Shown here one piece after another: positions 1-6,686 of a DNA stretch of 10,421 bases. Both the position numbers and the translations under genes were made by a program. Where the stretch lies: positions 1 to 10,421 of the forward strand of contig JASLAA010000277.1 in the NCBI GenBank assembly GCA_030147325.1, given 5' to 3'. Each line of letters opens with the position of its first letter. The stretch's first letter is position 1. The stretch is from Arthrobacter sp. (GTDB taxonomy: Bacteria; Actinomycetota; Actinomycetes; Actinomycetales; Micrococcaceae). The notes under the pieces were generated by a model, which did no database searches, was not told where the DNA came from, and saw only the letters and a program-made list of their open reading frames with translations.

Positions 1-276
1 TGCATCTACGAGGGTGAGCGCTCGCTCTACATCCACCCGGACGAATGCGTGGACTGCGGGGCCTGCGAACCCGTGTGCCCCGTCGAGGCCATCTACTACG
101 AGGACGACACCCCGGAGCAGTGGGCCGAGTACTACAAGGCCAACGTCGAATTCTTCGACGTGCCTGCTCCCACCGGGGCGGCACTCGGATCTCCCGGCGG
201 CGCGGCGAAGGTCGGTAACGCCGGCTTCGACCACCCCATCATCGCGGCCCTGCCGCCCCAGAACCAGCCCGCCTAG
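1..276 (+). CDS. fdxA: 7Fe-8S (3Fe-4S/4Fe-4S) ferredoxin, C-terminal part
   Basis: Small cytoplasmic electron carrier. The reading frame enters the window already open and its last 91 codons are present; family length (about 105-115 residues) suggests roughly 20-25 N-terminal residues lie outside. The first visible residue is a Cys followed by IYEG, the usual sequence right after the first cluster motif. Then comes the second motif, C16-x2-C19-x2-C22-x3-C26-P in window numbering, inside the typical context HPDECVDCGACEPVCPVEAI. The tail has the LGSPGGAAKVG and DHP segments characteristic of actinobacterial FdxA/FdxC. The stop codon TAG at 274-276 abuts the dapC start, and this fdx-aminotransferase pair is a well-known actinobacterial arrangement (as in Rv1177-Rv1178 of M. 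tuberculosis). The redox partner cannot be read from the sequence. Family assignment is firm; partial only because of the window edge. Confidence 0.95.
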   Translation, partial: CIYEGERSLYIHPDECVDCGACEPVCPVEAIYYEDDTPEQWAEYYKANVEFFDVPAPTGAALGSPGGAAKVGNAGFDHPIIAALPPQNQPA

Positions 277-1431
277 GTGACGGCCGGGGAGCCGACGTCC
301 TTCGGCCTGCGCCTGCCCGACTACCCCTGGGACTCCATGGCGCCCTACCAGGAGATCGCCGCGAGGCATCCGGACGGCATCGTGAACCTGTCCATCGGCA
401 CCCCCGTCGATCCGACGCCGCCGGTGATCCAGGACGCCCTCGCAGCAAGTGCCGACGCGCACGGCTACCCGACCACGCACGGAACGCTCGCCTTGCGGAC
501 GGCGATCAGCGCCTGGTTCGAGCGCCGCCGCGGAGTCCCGGGCCTGGACCCGGAGCACATCCTGCCGACCGTGGGCTCCAAGGAGCTCGTCGCCTGGCTC
601 CCGCTCCTGCTCGGGCTGGGCCCGGGAGACGTCGTCGTCCGGCCCACCGTGGCGTACCCCACGTACGACGTCGGCGCGCTCCTGGCCGGTGCGACGCCCG
701 TCGCGGCGGACTCCCTCGACGATCTCGCCGAGGACGTCCGCTCCCGTGTCCGCCTGGTGTGGATCAACTCACCGGGGAACCCGACGGGGGAGGTGCTCGA
801 CGTCGCGAGCCTGCAGGCCGTCGTCCAGGATGCCCGGGCGCTCGGTGCCGTGGTGGCATCGGACGAGTGCTACGGCGAACTGGGCTGGGGATCGTGGGAT
901 CCGGCGGAGGGCGGCGAGCCCGTACCGAGCGTGCTCGACCCGAGGGTGTGTGGAGGCTCGCACGAGCTCCTGCTCGCCGTCTACTCGCTCAGCAAGCAGT
1001 CCAACCTCGCCGGCTACCGTGCGGCCTTCACCGCGGGTGACCCCGCGATCATCGCCGGCCTGGTGAACTCGCGGAAGCACGCCGGGATGATCGTGCCCTA
1101 CCCGGTGCAGGAAGCGATGCGCGTCGCGCTCGGGGACGACACGCATGTGGCGCAGCAGAAGGACCTGTACCGCGGGCGTCGTGCCCGGCTCGTCCCTGCG
1201 CTGGAAGCCGCAGGTTTCACCATCAGCGGGTCCGTGGCCGGTCTCTATCTGTGGGCGTCGGACGGACGGCCCACCTGGGACACCATCGGCCGGCTCGCCG
1301 GGCTCGGCATCCTGGCAGGGCCGGGTACCTTCTATGGGGATGCTGGTCACGGCTTCGTCCGGGTGGCGCTGACGGGCAGCGACGAGAGGGTCGGGGCGGC
1401 CGTCGCCCGGCTCACCGAGGCCGCCCGCTGA
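277..1431 (+). CDS. dapC: succinyldiaminopimelate transaminase, PLP-dependent
   Basis: Class I/II (fold-type I) aminotransferase of 384 residues. DapC converts N-succinyl-2-amino-6-ketopimelate to N-succinyl-LL-diaminopimelate using glutamate, in the cytoplasm. Visible PLP-site features: NSPGNPTGE at 164-172 (Asn168), SDECYGE at 195-201 (Asp196, Tyr199), the Schiff-base lysine Lys240 in SLSKQSN, and the substrate-carboxylate arginine Arg362 in GFVRVALT. The N-terminal LPDYPWDSMAPY and LSIGTPVDPTP segments are typical of actinobacterial DapC. The GTG start at 277 directly follows the ferredoxin TAG with no spacer and no clear Shine-Dalgarno, so translation is probably coupled; the next start, ATG 337, would delete the conserved LPDYPWDS segment. 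With dapD and dapE 4-6 kb away, the succinylase-branch assignment is well supported. A related aminotransferase specificity cannot be excluded from sequence alone. Confidence 0.92.
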   Translation: MTAGEPTSFGLRLPDYPWDSMAPYQEIAARHPDGIVNLSIGTPVDPTPPVIQDALAASADAHGYPTTHGTLALRTAISAWFERRRGVPGLDPEHILPTVGSKELVAWLPLLLGLGPGDVVVRPTVAYPTYDVGALLAGATPVAADSLDDLAEDVRSRVRLVWINSPGNPTGEVLDVASLQAVVQDARALGAVVASDECYGELGWGSWDPAEGGEPVPSVLDPRVCGGSHELLLAVYSLSKQSNLAGYRAAFTAGDPAIIAGLVNSRKHAGMIVPYPVQEAMRVALGDDTHVAQQKDLYRGRRARLVPALEAAGFTISGSVAGLYLWASDGRPTWDTIGRLAGLGILAGPGTFYGDAGHGFVRVALTGSDERVGAAVARLTEAAR

Positions 1432-1445
1432 CCCGCCCCTTCGGA

Positions 1446-1515
1446 TTGCTGTTGCACAACGAAGGATCGCAGGATTAGCGGTCATCGGCGTGCTGGCGGT
1501 AGCGTTTCAGCTGAA
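1446..1515 (+). promoter_or_regulatory. candidate gltA promoter/operator region
   Basis: The 169-bp gap before citrate synthase is the longest in the window and must hold its promoter. It contains a perfect 10-bp palindrome, TTCAGCTGAA, at 1506-1515 and a shorter inverted repeat GTTGcaCAAC at 1451-1460. Possible promoter elements are TTGCAC (1452-1457) with GATTAG (1473-1478), spaced by 15 bp, or a TANNNT box TAGCGT at 1500-1505; none matches consensus well. The palindromes are seen directly. A role as a regulator site is inference, and the exact promoter is not resolved. Confidence 0.3.
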
Positions 1516-1589
1516 TGTGCTTTCCCCGGAGTGACGCATGTCCTCCTATGCAGCGATGATTTCTGGCGACGACCTCGCTCCAGCTCCTG

Positions 1590-1595
1590 AAGGAG
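1590..1595 (+). promoter_or_regulatory. Shine-Dalgarno of gltA (decides the start)
   Basis: AAGGAG lies 5 nt before ATG 1601. The frame is also open upstream to ATG 1538, which has no comparable site, so this element favours 1601. The 14-nt stretch AAGGAGAACCAATG is identical to that in front of gluB (minus strand, 10322-10309). Confidence 0.85.
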
Positions 1596-1600
1596 AACCA

Positions 1601-2884
1601 ATGACAGAGCAGAATGCTGCTTCCCTGCACTACGACGGCGGGAAGCTCAGCCTGCCGCTGGTCCCCGCCGTCGAGGGCAACAACGGCTACGACGTGTCCA
1701 AACTGCTGAAGCAGACGGGGCAGGTCACCTTCGACCCCGGCTTCATGAACACGGCAGCCACGACCTCAGCGATCACCTACATCGACGGAGACCAGGGGAT
1801 CCTGCGGTACCGGGGCTACCCGATCGAGGAGCTCGCGAAGAACTCGAGCTTCCTGGAGGTCTCCTACCTCCTCATCTACGGCAACCTGCCGACACCCGAG
1901 GAACTCAGCGGCTTCGACGGACGTATCCGTCGCCACACCCTGCTGCACGAGGAACTCAAGGGCTTCTTCGGCGGGTTCCCGCGTGACGCCCACCCCATGC
2001 CGGTGCTGTCCTCTGCCGTGTCCGCGCTGTCGACGTTCTACCAGGACTCGCTGGATCCGTTCGACGACGAGCAGGTGGAGCTCTCCACCTTCCGCCTCAT
2101 GGCGAAGCTGCCCGTCATCGCGGCCTACGCGCACAAGAAGTCCATCGGTCAGCCCATGCTGTACCCGGACAACTCCATGAACCTCGTGGAGAATTTCCTG
2201 CGGCTCTCGTTCGGCCTGCCCGCCGAGCCGTACGATCTCGATCCGATGATGGTCAAGGCCCTGGACCTGCTGCTCATCCTGCACGCGGACCACGAGCAGA
2301 ACTGCTCGACGTCGACCGTGCGCCTGGTCGGCAGCTCCAACGCCAACATGTTCGCGTCGGTCTCCGCCGGAATCAATGCCCTCTTCGGTCCGCTGCACGG
2401 CGGAGCGAACGAGGCAGTGCTCAACATGCTGCGCGACATCCAGTCCAAGGGCATGCAGCCCGAGGATTTCATGGAGAAGGTCAAGAACAAGGAAGACGGC
2501 GTGAAGCTCATGGGCTTCGGGCACCGCGTCTACAAGAACTACGATCCGCGCGCGAAGATCGTCAAGGCCACCGCCCACGACATCCTCAACAAGCTCGGCG
2601 GCAACGACGAGCTGCTGGACATCGCCATGCGGCTCGAGGAGAAGGCCCTCGCCGACGACTACTTCATCGAGCGGAAGCTGTACCCGAACGTGGACTTCTA
2701 CACGGGACTGATCTACAAGGCGATGGGCTTCCCCGAGAAGATGTTCACGGTCCTCTTCGCGATCGGACGCCTGCCCGGCTGGATCGCGCAGTGGCGCGAG
2801 ATGATGCAGGATCCGCAGACCAAGATCGGCCGCCCGCGGCAGCTGTACACGGGTGAGGGAGAGCGCCACTACCCCGCACGCTGA
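1601..2884 (+). CDS. gltA: citrate synthase
   Basis: Condenses oxaloacetate and acetyl-CoA to citrate, the entry step of the TCA cycle. The 427-residue length from ATG 1601 equals the usual length of bacterial GltA enzymes of the E. coli type. Active-site residues are in place: His231 in HADHEQN, catalytic His266 in GPLHGGANE, His308 and Arg317 in GFGHRVYKNYDPR, and catalytic Asp365 in NVDFYTG. The N-terminal TFDPGFMNTA and YIDGDQGILRYRGYPIEEL segments are also typical, and the C-terminus ends with the common RPRQLYTG motif. The start is fixed by AAGGAG 5 nt upstream; the in-frame ATG at 1538 would add 21 residues without homology to the family as I know it. A strong palindrome follows the stop by 18 nt. 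A methylcitrate synthase (PrpC) is less likely: those are shorter (about 370-390 residues) and lie with prp genes. Confidence 0.97.
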   Translation: MTEQNAASLHYDGGKLSLPLVPAVEGNNGYDVSKLLKQTGQVTFDPGFMNTAATTSAITYIDGDQGILRYRGYPIEELAKNSSFLEVSYLLIYGNLPTPEELSGFDGRIRRHTLLHEELKGFFGGFPRDAHPMPVLSSAVSALSTFYQDSLDPFDDEQVELSTFRLMAKLPVIAAYAHKKSIGQPMLYPDNSMNLVENFLRLSFGLPAEPYDLDPMMVKALDLLLILHADHEQNCSTSTVRLVGSSNANMFASVSAGINALFGPLHGGANEAVLNMLRDIQSKGMQPEDFMEKVKNKEDGVKLMGFGHRVYKNYDPRAKIVKATAHDILNKLGGNDELLDIAMRLEEKALADDYFIERKLYPNVDFYTGLIYKAMGFPEKMFTVLFAIGRLPGWIAQWREMMQDPQTKIGRPRQLYTGEGERHYPAR

Positions 2885-2902
2885 TCCAGGACCACGTGTC
2901 CA

Positions 2903-2944
2903 GACGACGGCGGCCGTCCACCGAGGTGGGCGGCCGCCGTCGTC
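2903..2944. terminator. bidirectional terminator between gltA and galE
   Basis: Near-perfect 42-bp palindrome between convergent genes. The outer 14-bp arms, GACGACGGCGGCCG (2903-2916) and its exact complement (2931-2944), are perfect. The interior also pairs (a T-G wobble, then CCACC with GGTGG), leaving a tiny loop. It lies 18 nt past the gltA stop and 25 nt past the galE stop. No U-tract follows on either strand, as is common for actinobacterial hairpin terminators. Confidence 0.8.
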
Positions 2945-2969
2945 GTCCCGGCGGTGTGGCCCGGACGCG

Positions 2970-3995
2970 TCAGGCGCGTCCCGAGCCCGCGTAGCCCTCG
3001 GGGTTGTCCTTCTGCCAGCGCCAGTGGTCCTCGCACATCTCCGCGAGCGATCTCGTGGCCGACCACCCGAGGTCCGCCAGGGCCGACGACGGGTCGGCAT
3101 AGCTCACGGCTGCGTCGCCGGGGCGGCGGGGAGCGAACTCGTACGGCACGTCGCGTCCCGCTGCGGCGGAGAAGGCCGCGAGGACCTCGAGCACCGAGGA
3201 GCCGTTACCCGTACCGAGGTTCCAGGTGTGCACTCCACCCCGGGCCACGAGGTAGTCCAGCGCGGCGAGGTGACCGGCCGCCAGGTCGACGACGTGGATG
3301 TAGTCGCGGACCCCCGTGCCGTCGGGCGTCGGGTAGTCGTTGCCGAACACCAGGACCTTCTCGCGCCGGCCGACCGCGACCTGGGCCACGAAGGGGAGGA
3401 GGTTGTTGGGGACCCCGGTCGGGTCCTCGCCGATGGTTCCCGAGGAGTGGGCGCCCACCGGGTTGAAGTACCGCAGCAGGGCGATGTTCCAGCGGGGGTC
3501 GGCCGCACCGAGATCGGTGAGGATGTCCTCGATCTGCTCCTTCGTCCGCCCGTAGGGGTTGGTCGCGTCGAGGGGCAGCTTCTCGGTCAGCGGGACCTCC
3601 TCGGAGGCTCCGTACACCGTCGCCGACGAGCTGAACACCAGGGTGCGGACACCGGCGTCGTCCATCACGCGCAGGAGGCTCAGGGTGCCACCGACGTTGT
3701 TGGTGTAGTAGTACAGGGGTTTCTCGACCGACTCGCCCACGGCTTTCAGCCCGGCGAAGTGGATCACCGCGTCCACCTCCTCCGCGGCGAAGATCTCGCG
3801 CAGGCGCACCTCGTCGAGCAGGTCCGCGTGATGGAAGACGGGAGCCCTGCCTGCGAGGGCCGCGACCCGCTCGAGGGACGTCTCGGTGGAGTTCAGGAGA
3901 TTGTCGACGACGACCACGTCATGGCCGTGTTCGAGCAGGGTCAGGACGGTGTGCGAGCCGATGTAGCCGCTGCCACCGGTAACGAGGATCTTCAT
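2970..3995 (-). CDS. galE: UDP-glucose 4-epimerase
   Basis: NAD-dependent extended short-chain dehydrogenase interconverting UDP-glucose and UDP-galactose, cytoplasmic; it serves galactose use and supplies galactosyl units for surface polysaccharides. The 341 residues match the family length. Visible are the Rossmann motif TGGSGYIG (residues 6-13), the NAD-site segment IHFAGLKAVGES (78-89), Ser124 in FSSSATVYG, and the catalytic Tyr148-x3-Lys152 pair in NPYGRTK, with LLRYFNPVGAH after it. The Asn of the RYFNPVGA segment and the RDYIHVVDLA segment are standard for GalE rather than for dehydratases. ATG 3995 gives the canonical N-terminus MKILVTGGSGYIGSH. A GGAGGG sequence touches the ATG directly, too close to work as a normal ribosome site. 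It stands alone, with no galT or galK nearby, which fits a housekeeping sugar-nucleotide role. Confidence 0.95.
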   Translation of the reverse strand: MKILVTGGSGYIGSHTVLTLLEHGHDVVVVDNLLNSTETSLERVAALAGRAPVFHHADLLDEVRLREIFAAEEVDAVIHFAGLKAVGESVEKPLYYYTNNVGGTLSLLRVMDDAGVRTLVFSSSATVYGASEEVPLTEKLPLDATNPYGRTKEQIEDILTDLGAADPRWNIALLRYFNPVGAHSSGTIGEDPTGVPNNLLPFVAQVAVGRREKVLVFGNDYPTPDGTGVRDYIHVVDLAAGHLAALDYLVARGGVHTWNLGTGNGSSVLEVLAAFSAAAGRDVPYEFAPRRPGDAAVSYADPSSALADLGWSATRSLAEMCEDHWRWQKDNPEGYAGSGRA

Positions 3996-4001
3996 CCCTC
4001 C

Positions 4002-4007
4002 ATCCTA
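4002..4007 (-). promoter_or_regulatory. candidate -10 box of galE (leaderless start)
   Basis: On the minus strand TAGGAT ends 6 nt before the galE ATG, so a transcript initiating 7 nt past the box would begin at the A of ATG. No convincing -35 is seen around 4025-4030. The same bases also contain ATG GAG GGA TGA (4003-3992), a three-codon reading frame overlapping the galE start, with GGAGG 10 nt upstream (4018-4014). The two readings compete. Confidence 0.4.
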
Positions 4008-4083
4008 GGTCGGCCTCCGTAGCGCCCTGCCCGGCCACGACGAAGAGGGGCGCGCAGGCTCTGGAGCGTCGCGGGAGCTGGGT

Positions 4084-4092
4084 CTACTGTAG
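4084..4092 (+). promoter_or_regulatory. candidate -10/operator before the 204-residue gene
   Basis: TACTGT (4085-4090) fits the actinobacterial TANNNT -10 pattern and lies 32 nt before ATG 4123, leaving room for the Shine-Dalgarno AAGGAGG at 4113-4119. It sits within a small palindrome CTAC-T-GTAG. No recognisable -35 is seen 17-18 bp upstream. The 127-bp divergent gap 3996-4122 holds nothing else that I can name. Confidence 0.3.
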
Positions 4093-4122
4093 GAGCAGTC
4101 CTGTCTGGTCCGAAGGAGGCCG

Positions 4123-4737
4123 ATGACGTACTCGGAATCTGACTACAGCACCCACTTCGCGGTGGACACGTCCCAGGTGCTCCTCGTGGCGCTCTACCTC
4201 CGGGATGCTGCAGGGCTGCAGGGCGTGGGACGACCGTCGCTGCCGCCGGTCGTCCCGCCCGTTCGTCGGGTGGAGACGCGCCGACTGATGGAGGCGGTCG
4301 GGGGTCCGGCGGTCCTCAGGGTCGAGTGGGAAGCATGGTGGCACAGCCTGCTGGCACGCCGCATCAGTGACGCGCAGCTGCCTCTGCCCCCGCGCTTCGA
4401 GGCCCTCGACGGCATGGAGGCGCTCAAGGCACTCCTGAGGGCGCATGTCGGGGCGGCGATGGATTGGGCGGAGGAGCGGTGCGCGGAGTACGCGTTGCAC
4501 GCCGGTGCCCGCGGGACGGACAGCATGGAGTATCTCCTGGCGCGGATCGTCCAGGAGCGGGAGCTCGAGCTGGGCCGGTCCGCACGCCGTTTCACGCTGC
4601 AGGTGGTCGAACTGCCGCTGCGCGTGCACCGCGCCTGGTGGATCGAGCCGGACAAACTCCTGATGTGCCAGGAGCTGTTCGACGACGAGCGGTCGTTCCG
4701 CAGCTACGTGGAACCCGTGGTCCGGATGCTGGCCTGA
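4123..4737 (+). CDS. conserved-looking protein of unknown function, 204 residues
   Basis: I do not recognise this family and assign no function. The coding call rests on a good start (AAGGAGG at 4113-4119, 3 nt before ATG), actinobacterial codon bias and a believable soluble protein composition. Visible features: a polar N-terminus (SESDYSTHF), a basic/proline-rich linker around 36-53 (RPSLPPVVPPVRRVETRR), two Trp pairs each next to a charged residue (EAWWHSLL at 70-77, HRAWWIEPDKLL at 169-180), two cysteines (120, 182), and an acidic stretch QELFDDERS followed by a helical C-terminus. There is no signal peptide, membrane segment or nucleotide-binding motif. It diverges from galE and converges on the lysozyme-like gene across a 61-bp gap without a clear hairpin. 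It seems monocistronic, so neighbours give no functional hint. Confidence 0.8.
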   Translation: MTYSESDYSTHFAVDTSQVLLVALYLRDAAGLQGVGRPSLPPVVPPVRRVETRRLMEAVGGPAVLRVEWEAWWHSLLARRISDAQLPLPPRFEALDGMEALKALLRAHVGAAMDWAEERCAEYALHAGARGTDSMEYLLARIVQERELELGRSARRFTLQVVELPLRVHRAWWIEPDKLLMCQELFDDERSFRSYVEPVVRMLA

Positions 4738-4798
4738 CGCCCGCAGGACCGAACGCGCCCGAGCCGGCGCCCGATGTCCGAGTGCTCCGCGTCCGGGG

Positions 4799-5689
4799 TC
4801 AGGCGGTGGTGCCCGCGACGGTCACGACGAGCGTGCCGGCCTCCGACGGTGTCGACGTCCACCCGCCCCCGGCCCGGACCCACTCGAGTCCTGAGTACGC
4901 CACGGAGGTGATGTGCAGTGCGGAGGCATTCGCGACGGCCCACTGGGCCGCCGCCCAGCCGGTGGTCCCGGAGAGCTGCACCGTCAGCGTGTCGCCGTCC
5001 ACGGTGCCTCCGAGGGACCCGAAGATCGCGTCCGCTGCGGCAGAGACCGCCCGTGCGTCGCCGGTCCCGGCCGGATCGCGCAGGGTGCAGTCGAGGGAGC
5101 CGGGTGAATTGCCGGTGAGTGCGGACGCGAAAGCCCTGCCTTCCGGCTCGTGGTCCGCGTACGCCTCCGGATAGGCGGACCGCTGCACGGTCTGGGCCGC
5201 CTCCGTGATCGGCAGGGTCTCATACCCCGGGACCTGCACGAGGGCGTCGTAGAAGGCCCCCGTCGCGTACAGCGGCGTCATCACCTGCTCCTCCGTGCCC
5301 CAGCCCTGGGACGGCCGCTGCTGGAACAGGCCCCGTGAGTCCGGGCCGGCGTCGTCCCCGTAATCGATGTTCTCGAGCCGTGACTCCTGGATCGCCGTCG
5401 CGACGGCGATGGACGCGGCCCTCGCGGGGAGTCCGCGGCTGACGGCGACACCTGAGATGAGCGCGGCGTTCCCTGCCTGGGTGGGGGTGAGCTCGAAGGT
5501 GTCGGACCCGACGGTCGCGCTGCACCGCTCCCGGACCAGGACCTCGCTCTGCTCCAGCTGATTGACGGCGACGACCGTCCCGCCCACGACGACGACGGCG
5601 AGCGAGGCGAGCATGGCGCCGGTCCTCGCCCGCCGGCGGCGTCGGCGGACGGCGGCTGACGCGGGACGGGCGGGCACGCTAGTTGGCAT
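4799..5689 (-). CDS. membrane-anchored protein with lysozyme-like domain
   Basis: Predicted extracytoplasmic protein of 296 residues. A basic N-terminus (a run of six Arg at 15-20) precedes one hydrophobic segment (about 26-43), giving an N-in anchor or uncleaved signal. Residues about 66-195 include ATAIQESRLENIDYGDD and RGLFQQRPSQGWG, the pattern of a widespread actinobacterial family with a goose-type-lysozyme/transglycosylase-like fold; Glu102 in AIQES is the likely catalytic acid. Such proteins are sometimes labelled 'heavy metal transporter', which nothing here supports. Cys56 and Cys201 could form a disulfide. The C-terminal 80 residues (Ala/Thr/Gly-rich) look like a separate small domain. 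ATG 5689 lies inside dapD, an 11-bp overlap; GTG 5677, just past the dapD stop, is an alternative start four codons in. No Shine-Dalgarno is visible, so expression probably depends on coupling to dapD. Enzymatic activity is inferred, not shown. Confidence 0.85.
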   Translation of the reverse strand: MPTSVPARPASAAVRRRRRRARTGAMLASLAVVVVGGTVVAVNQLEQSEVLVRERCSATVGSDTFELTPTQAGNAALISGVAVSRGLPARAASIAVATAIQESRLENIDYGDDAGPDSRGLFQQRPSQGWGTEEQVMTPLYATGAFYDALVQVPGYETLPITEAAQTVQRSAYPEAYADHEPEGRAFASALTGNSPGSLDCTLRDPAGTGDARAVSAAADAIFGSLGGTVDGDTLTVQLSGTTGWAAAQWAVANASALHITSVAYSGLEWVRAGGGWTSTPSEAGTLVVTVAGTTA

Positions 5690-6659
5690 GCAGCGCCGGA
5701 TTGAGCGCGATGCCCTGGCCCGTGCGTGGACGGGCCTCCACCGCTCCCGAGACGGAGTTCCTCAGGAACAGGATGCCGGACTCGCCGGAGAGCTCGGTGG
5801 CCTTCACCCGGGATCCGTCCCCGAGCGTCACCTTGGTGCCGGCTGTCAGGTACAGGCCGGCCTCCACGACGCAGTCGTCCCCGAGGGAGATCCCCACACC
5901 CGACTCGGCGCCCAGCAGGCACCGTTCGCCGATCGTGATGCGCTCCTTGCCGCCGCCGGACAGGGTGCCCATGATCGAGGCGCCACCCCCCACGTCCGAG
6001 CCGTCCCCGACGACGACGCCCGCCGAGATGCGGCCCTCGACCATCGAGTGGCCGAGCGTCCCGGCGTTGAAGTTCACGAAGCCCTCGTGCATGACGGTCG
6101 TACCGTCCGCCAGGTGAGCTCCGAGGCGCACGCGGTCCGCGTCGGCGATCCGCACGCCCGCCGGGACCACGTAGTCGACCATGCGGGGGAACTTGTCCAC
6201 CCCGTGGACGGCGACCGGGCCGCGGGAACGCAGCGCGGCGCGGATCACCTCGAAGTTCTGCACCGGGGCCGGTCCGTAGTTCGTCCACACCACATTCGCG
6301 AGGAGCCCGAAGATCCCGTCGAGGTTGATCGTGTTGGGCTGCACGAGTCGGTGCGAGAGGAGGTGGAGGCGCAGGTAGGCGTCCTCCGTCCCCGCCGGGG
6401 CGTCGTCGAGATCCACGGTGATGTCCACGACGCGCTGGCTGACCTTCCGGGCGTTGTCCACGCCGGACTCGGCGAGCGCCTCCAGGGTGTCGCGGAGCTC
6501 CTGGTGCCCGGTACCGTCCAGGGTGTCCCGCCCGAGCCAGGGTGCGGGGAACCAGGTGTCCAGGACGGTACCGTCCGTCGTCACGGTGGCAAGGCCGAGG
6601 CCACCGGCGGGACGGTCGGCGGCGCCGGGCACGGAGGGGCTGGGCGTGGAAGAAGTCAT
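5679..6659 (-). CDS. dapD: 2,3,4,5-tetrahydropyridine-2,6-dicarboxylate N-succinyltransferase
   Basis: Transfers succinyl from succinyl-CoA to tetrahydrodipicolinate, committing it to the succinylase branch of diaminopimelate/lysine synthesis; cytoplasmic trimer. The 326 residues match the actinobacterial form (M. tuberculosis DapD is about 317), which differs from the shorter E. coli type. The N-terminal domain (about 20-150) holds GLGLATVTTDGTVLDTWFP and LVQPNTINLDGIFG. The C-terminal left-handed beta-helix (about 165-290) shows hexapeptide-like repeats: VRIADADRVRLGAHLADGT, MHEGFVNFNAGTLG with the proposed catalytic Glu192, GVVVGDGSDVGGGASIMGTL and CLLGAESGVGISLGDDCVVEAG. ATG 6659 gives the expected N-terminus; the frame stays open a further 1 kb upstream, but only as antisense to dapE. 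No Shine-Dalgarno precedes the ATG; a -10-like box lies 7 nt upstream. It diverges from dapE and is followed by the overlapping lysozyme-like gene. Confidence 0.95.
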   Translation of the reverse strand: MTSSTPSPSVPGAADRPAGGLGLATVTTDGTVLDTWFPAPWLGRDTLDGTGHQELRDTLEALAESGVDNARKVSQRVVDITVDLDDAPAGTEDAYLRLHLLSHRLVQPNTINLDGIFGLLANVVWTNYGPAPVQNFEVIRAALRSRGPVAVHGVDKFPRMVDYVVPAGVRIADADRVRLGAHLADGTTVMHEGFVNFNAGTLGHSMVEGRISAGVVVGDGSDVGGGASIMGTLSGGGKERITIGERCLLGAESGVGISLGDDCVVEAGLYLTAGTKVTLGDGSRVKATELSGESGILFLRNSVSGAVEARPRTGQGIALNPALHAN

Positions 6660-6666
6660 GGGCAGC

Positions 6667-6672
6667 AGTCTA
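6667..6672 (-). promoter_or_regulatory. candidate -10 box of dapD (leaderless start)
   Basis: On the minus strand TAGACT is followed by 7 nt (GCTGCCC) and then the dapD ATG, so a transcript would start at or next to the A of ATG. No Shine-Dalgarno can fit in those 7 nt. No TTGACA-like -35 is present at 6690-6695, where the dapE start codon lies. Confidence 0.5.
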
Positions 6673-6680
6673 CCGAGCGA

Positions 6681-6686
6681 TAGTGT
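6681..6686 (+). promoter_or_regulatory. candidate -10 box of dapE (leaderless start)
   Basis: TAGTGT is followed by 6 nt (TGCGGC) and then ATG 6693, spacing that puts transcription start on the start codon. There is no Shine-Dalgarno. A -35 would fall at about 6658-6663, on the dapD start codon, and no consensus is seen there. Confidence 0.5.

Noticed and set aside
1538..1600. Alternative gltA start adding 21 residues
   Set aside because: ATG 1538 has no good ribosome site, while AAGGAG sits 5 nt before ATG 1601 and gives the family length.
1766..3100. 444-codon minus-strand open frame over gltA and its terminator
   Set aside because: Antisense shadow of a GC-rich gene: composition dominated by Arg, Val, Gly and Glu, no domain, and it runs through the terminator palindrome into galE.
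2853..4022. 389-codon plus-strand open frame over galE
   Set aside because: Antisense shadow of galE, starting inside the gltA 3' end and lacking a ribosome site or motifs.
4738..4798. Possible terminator between the two convergent genes, with CCTGA/TCAGG symmetry at their stop codons
   Set aside because: The symmetric arms are short and about 50 nt apart, and no stable internal stem could be traced by eye.
5562..6683. 373-codon plus-strand open frame over dapD
   Set aside because: Antisense to dapD, with His/Arg/Gly-rich repetitive composition typical of such shadows.
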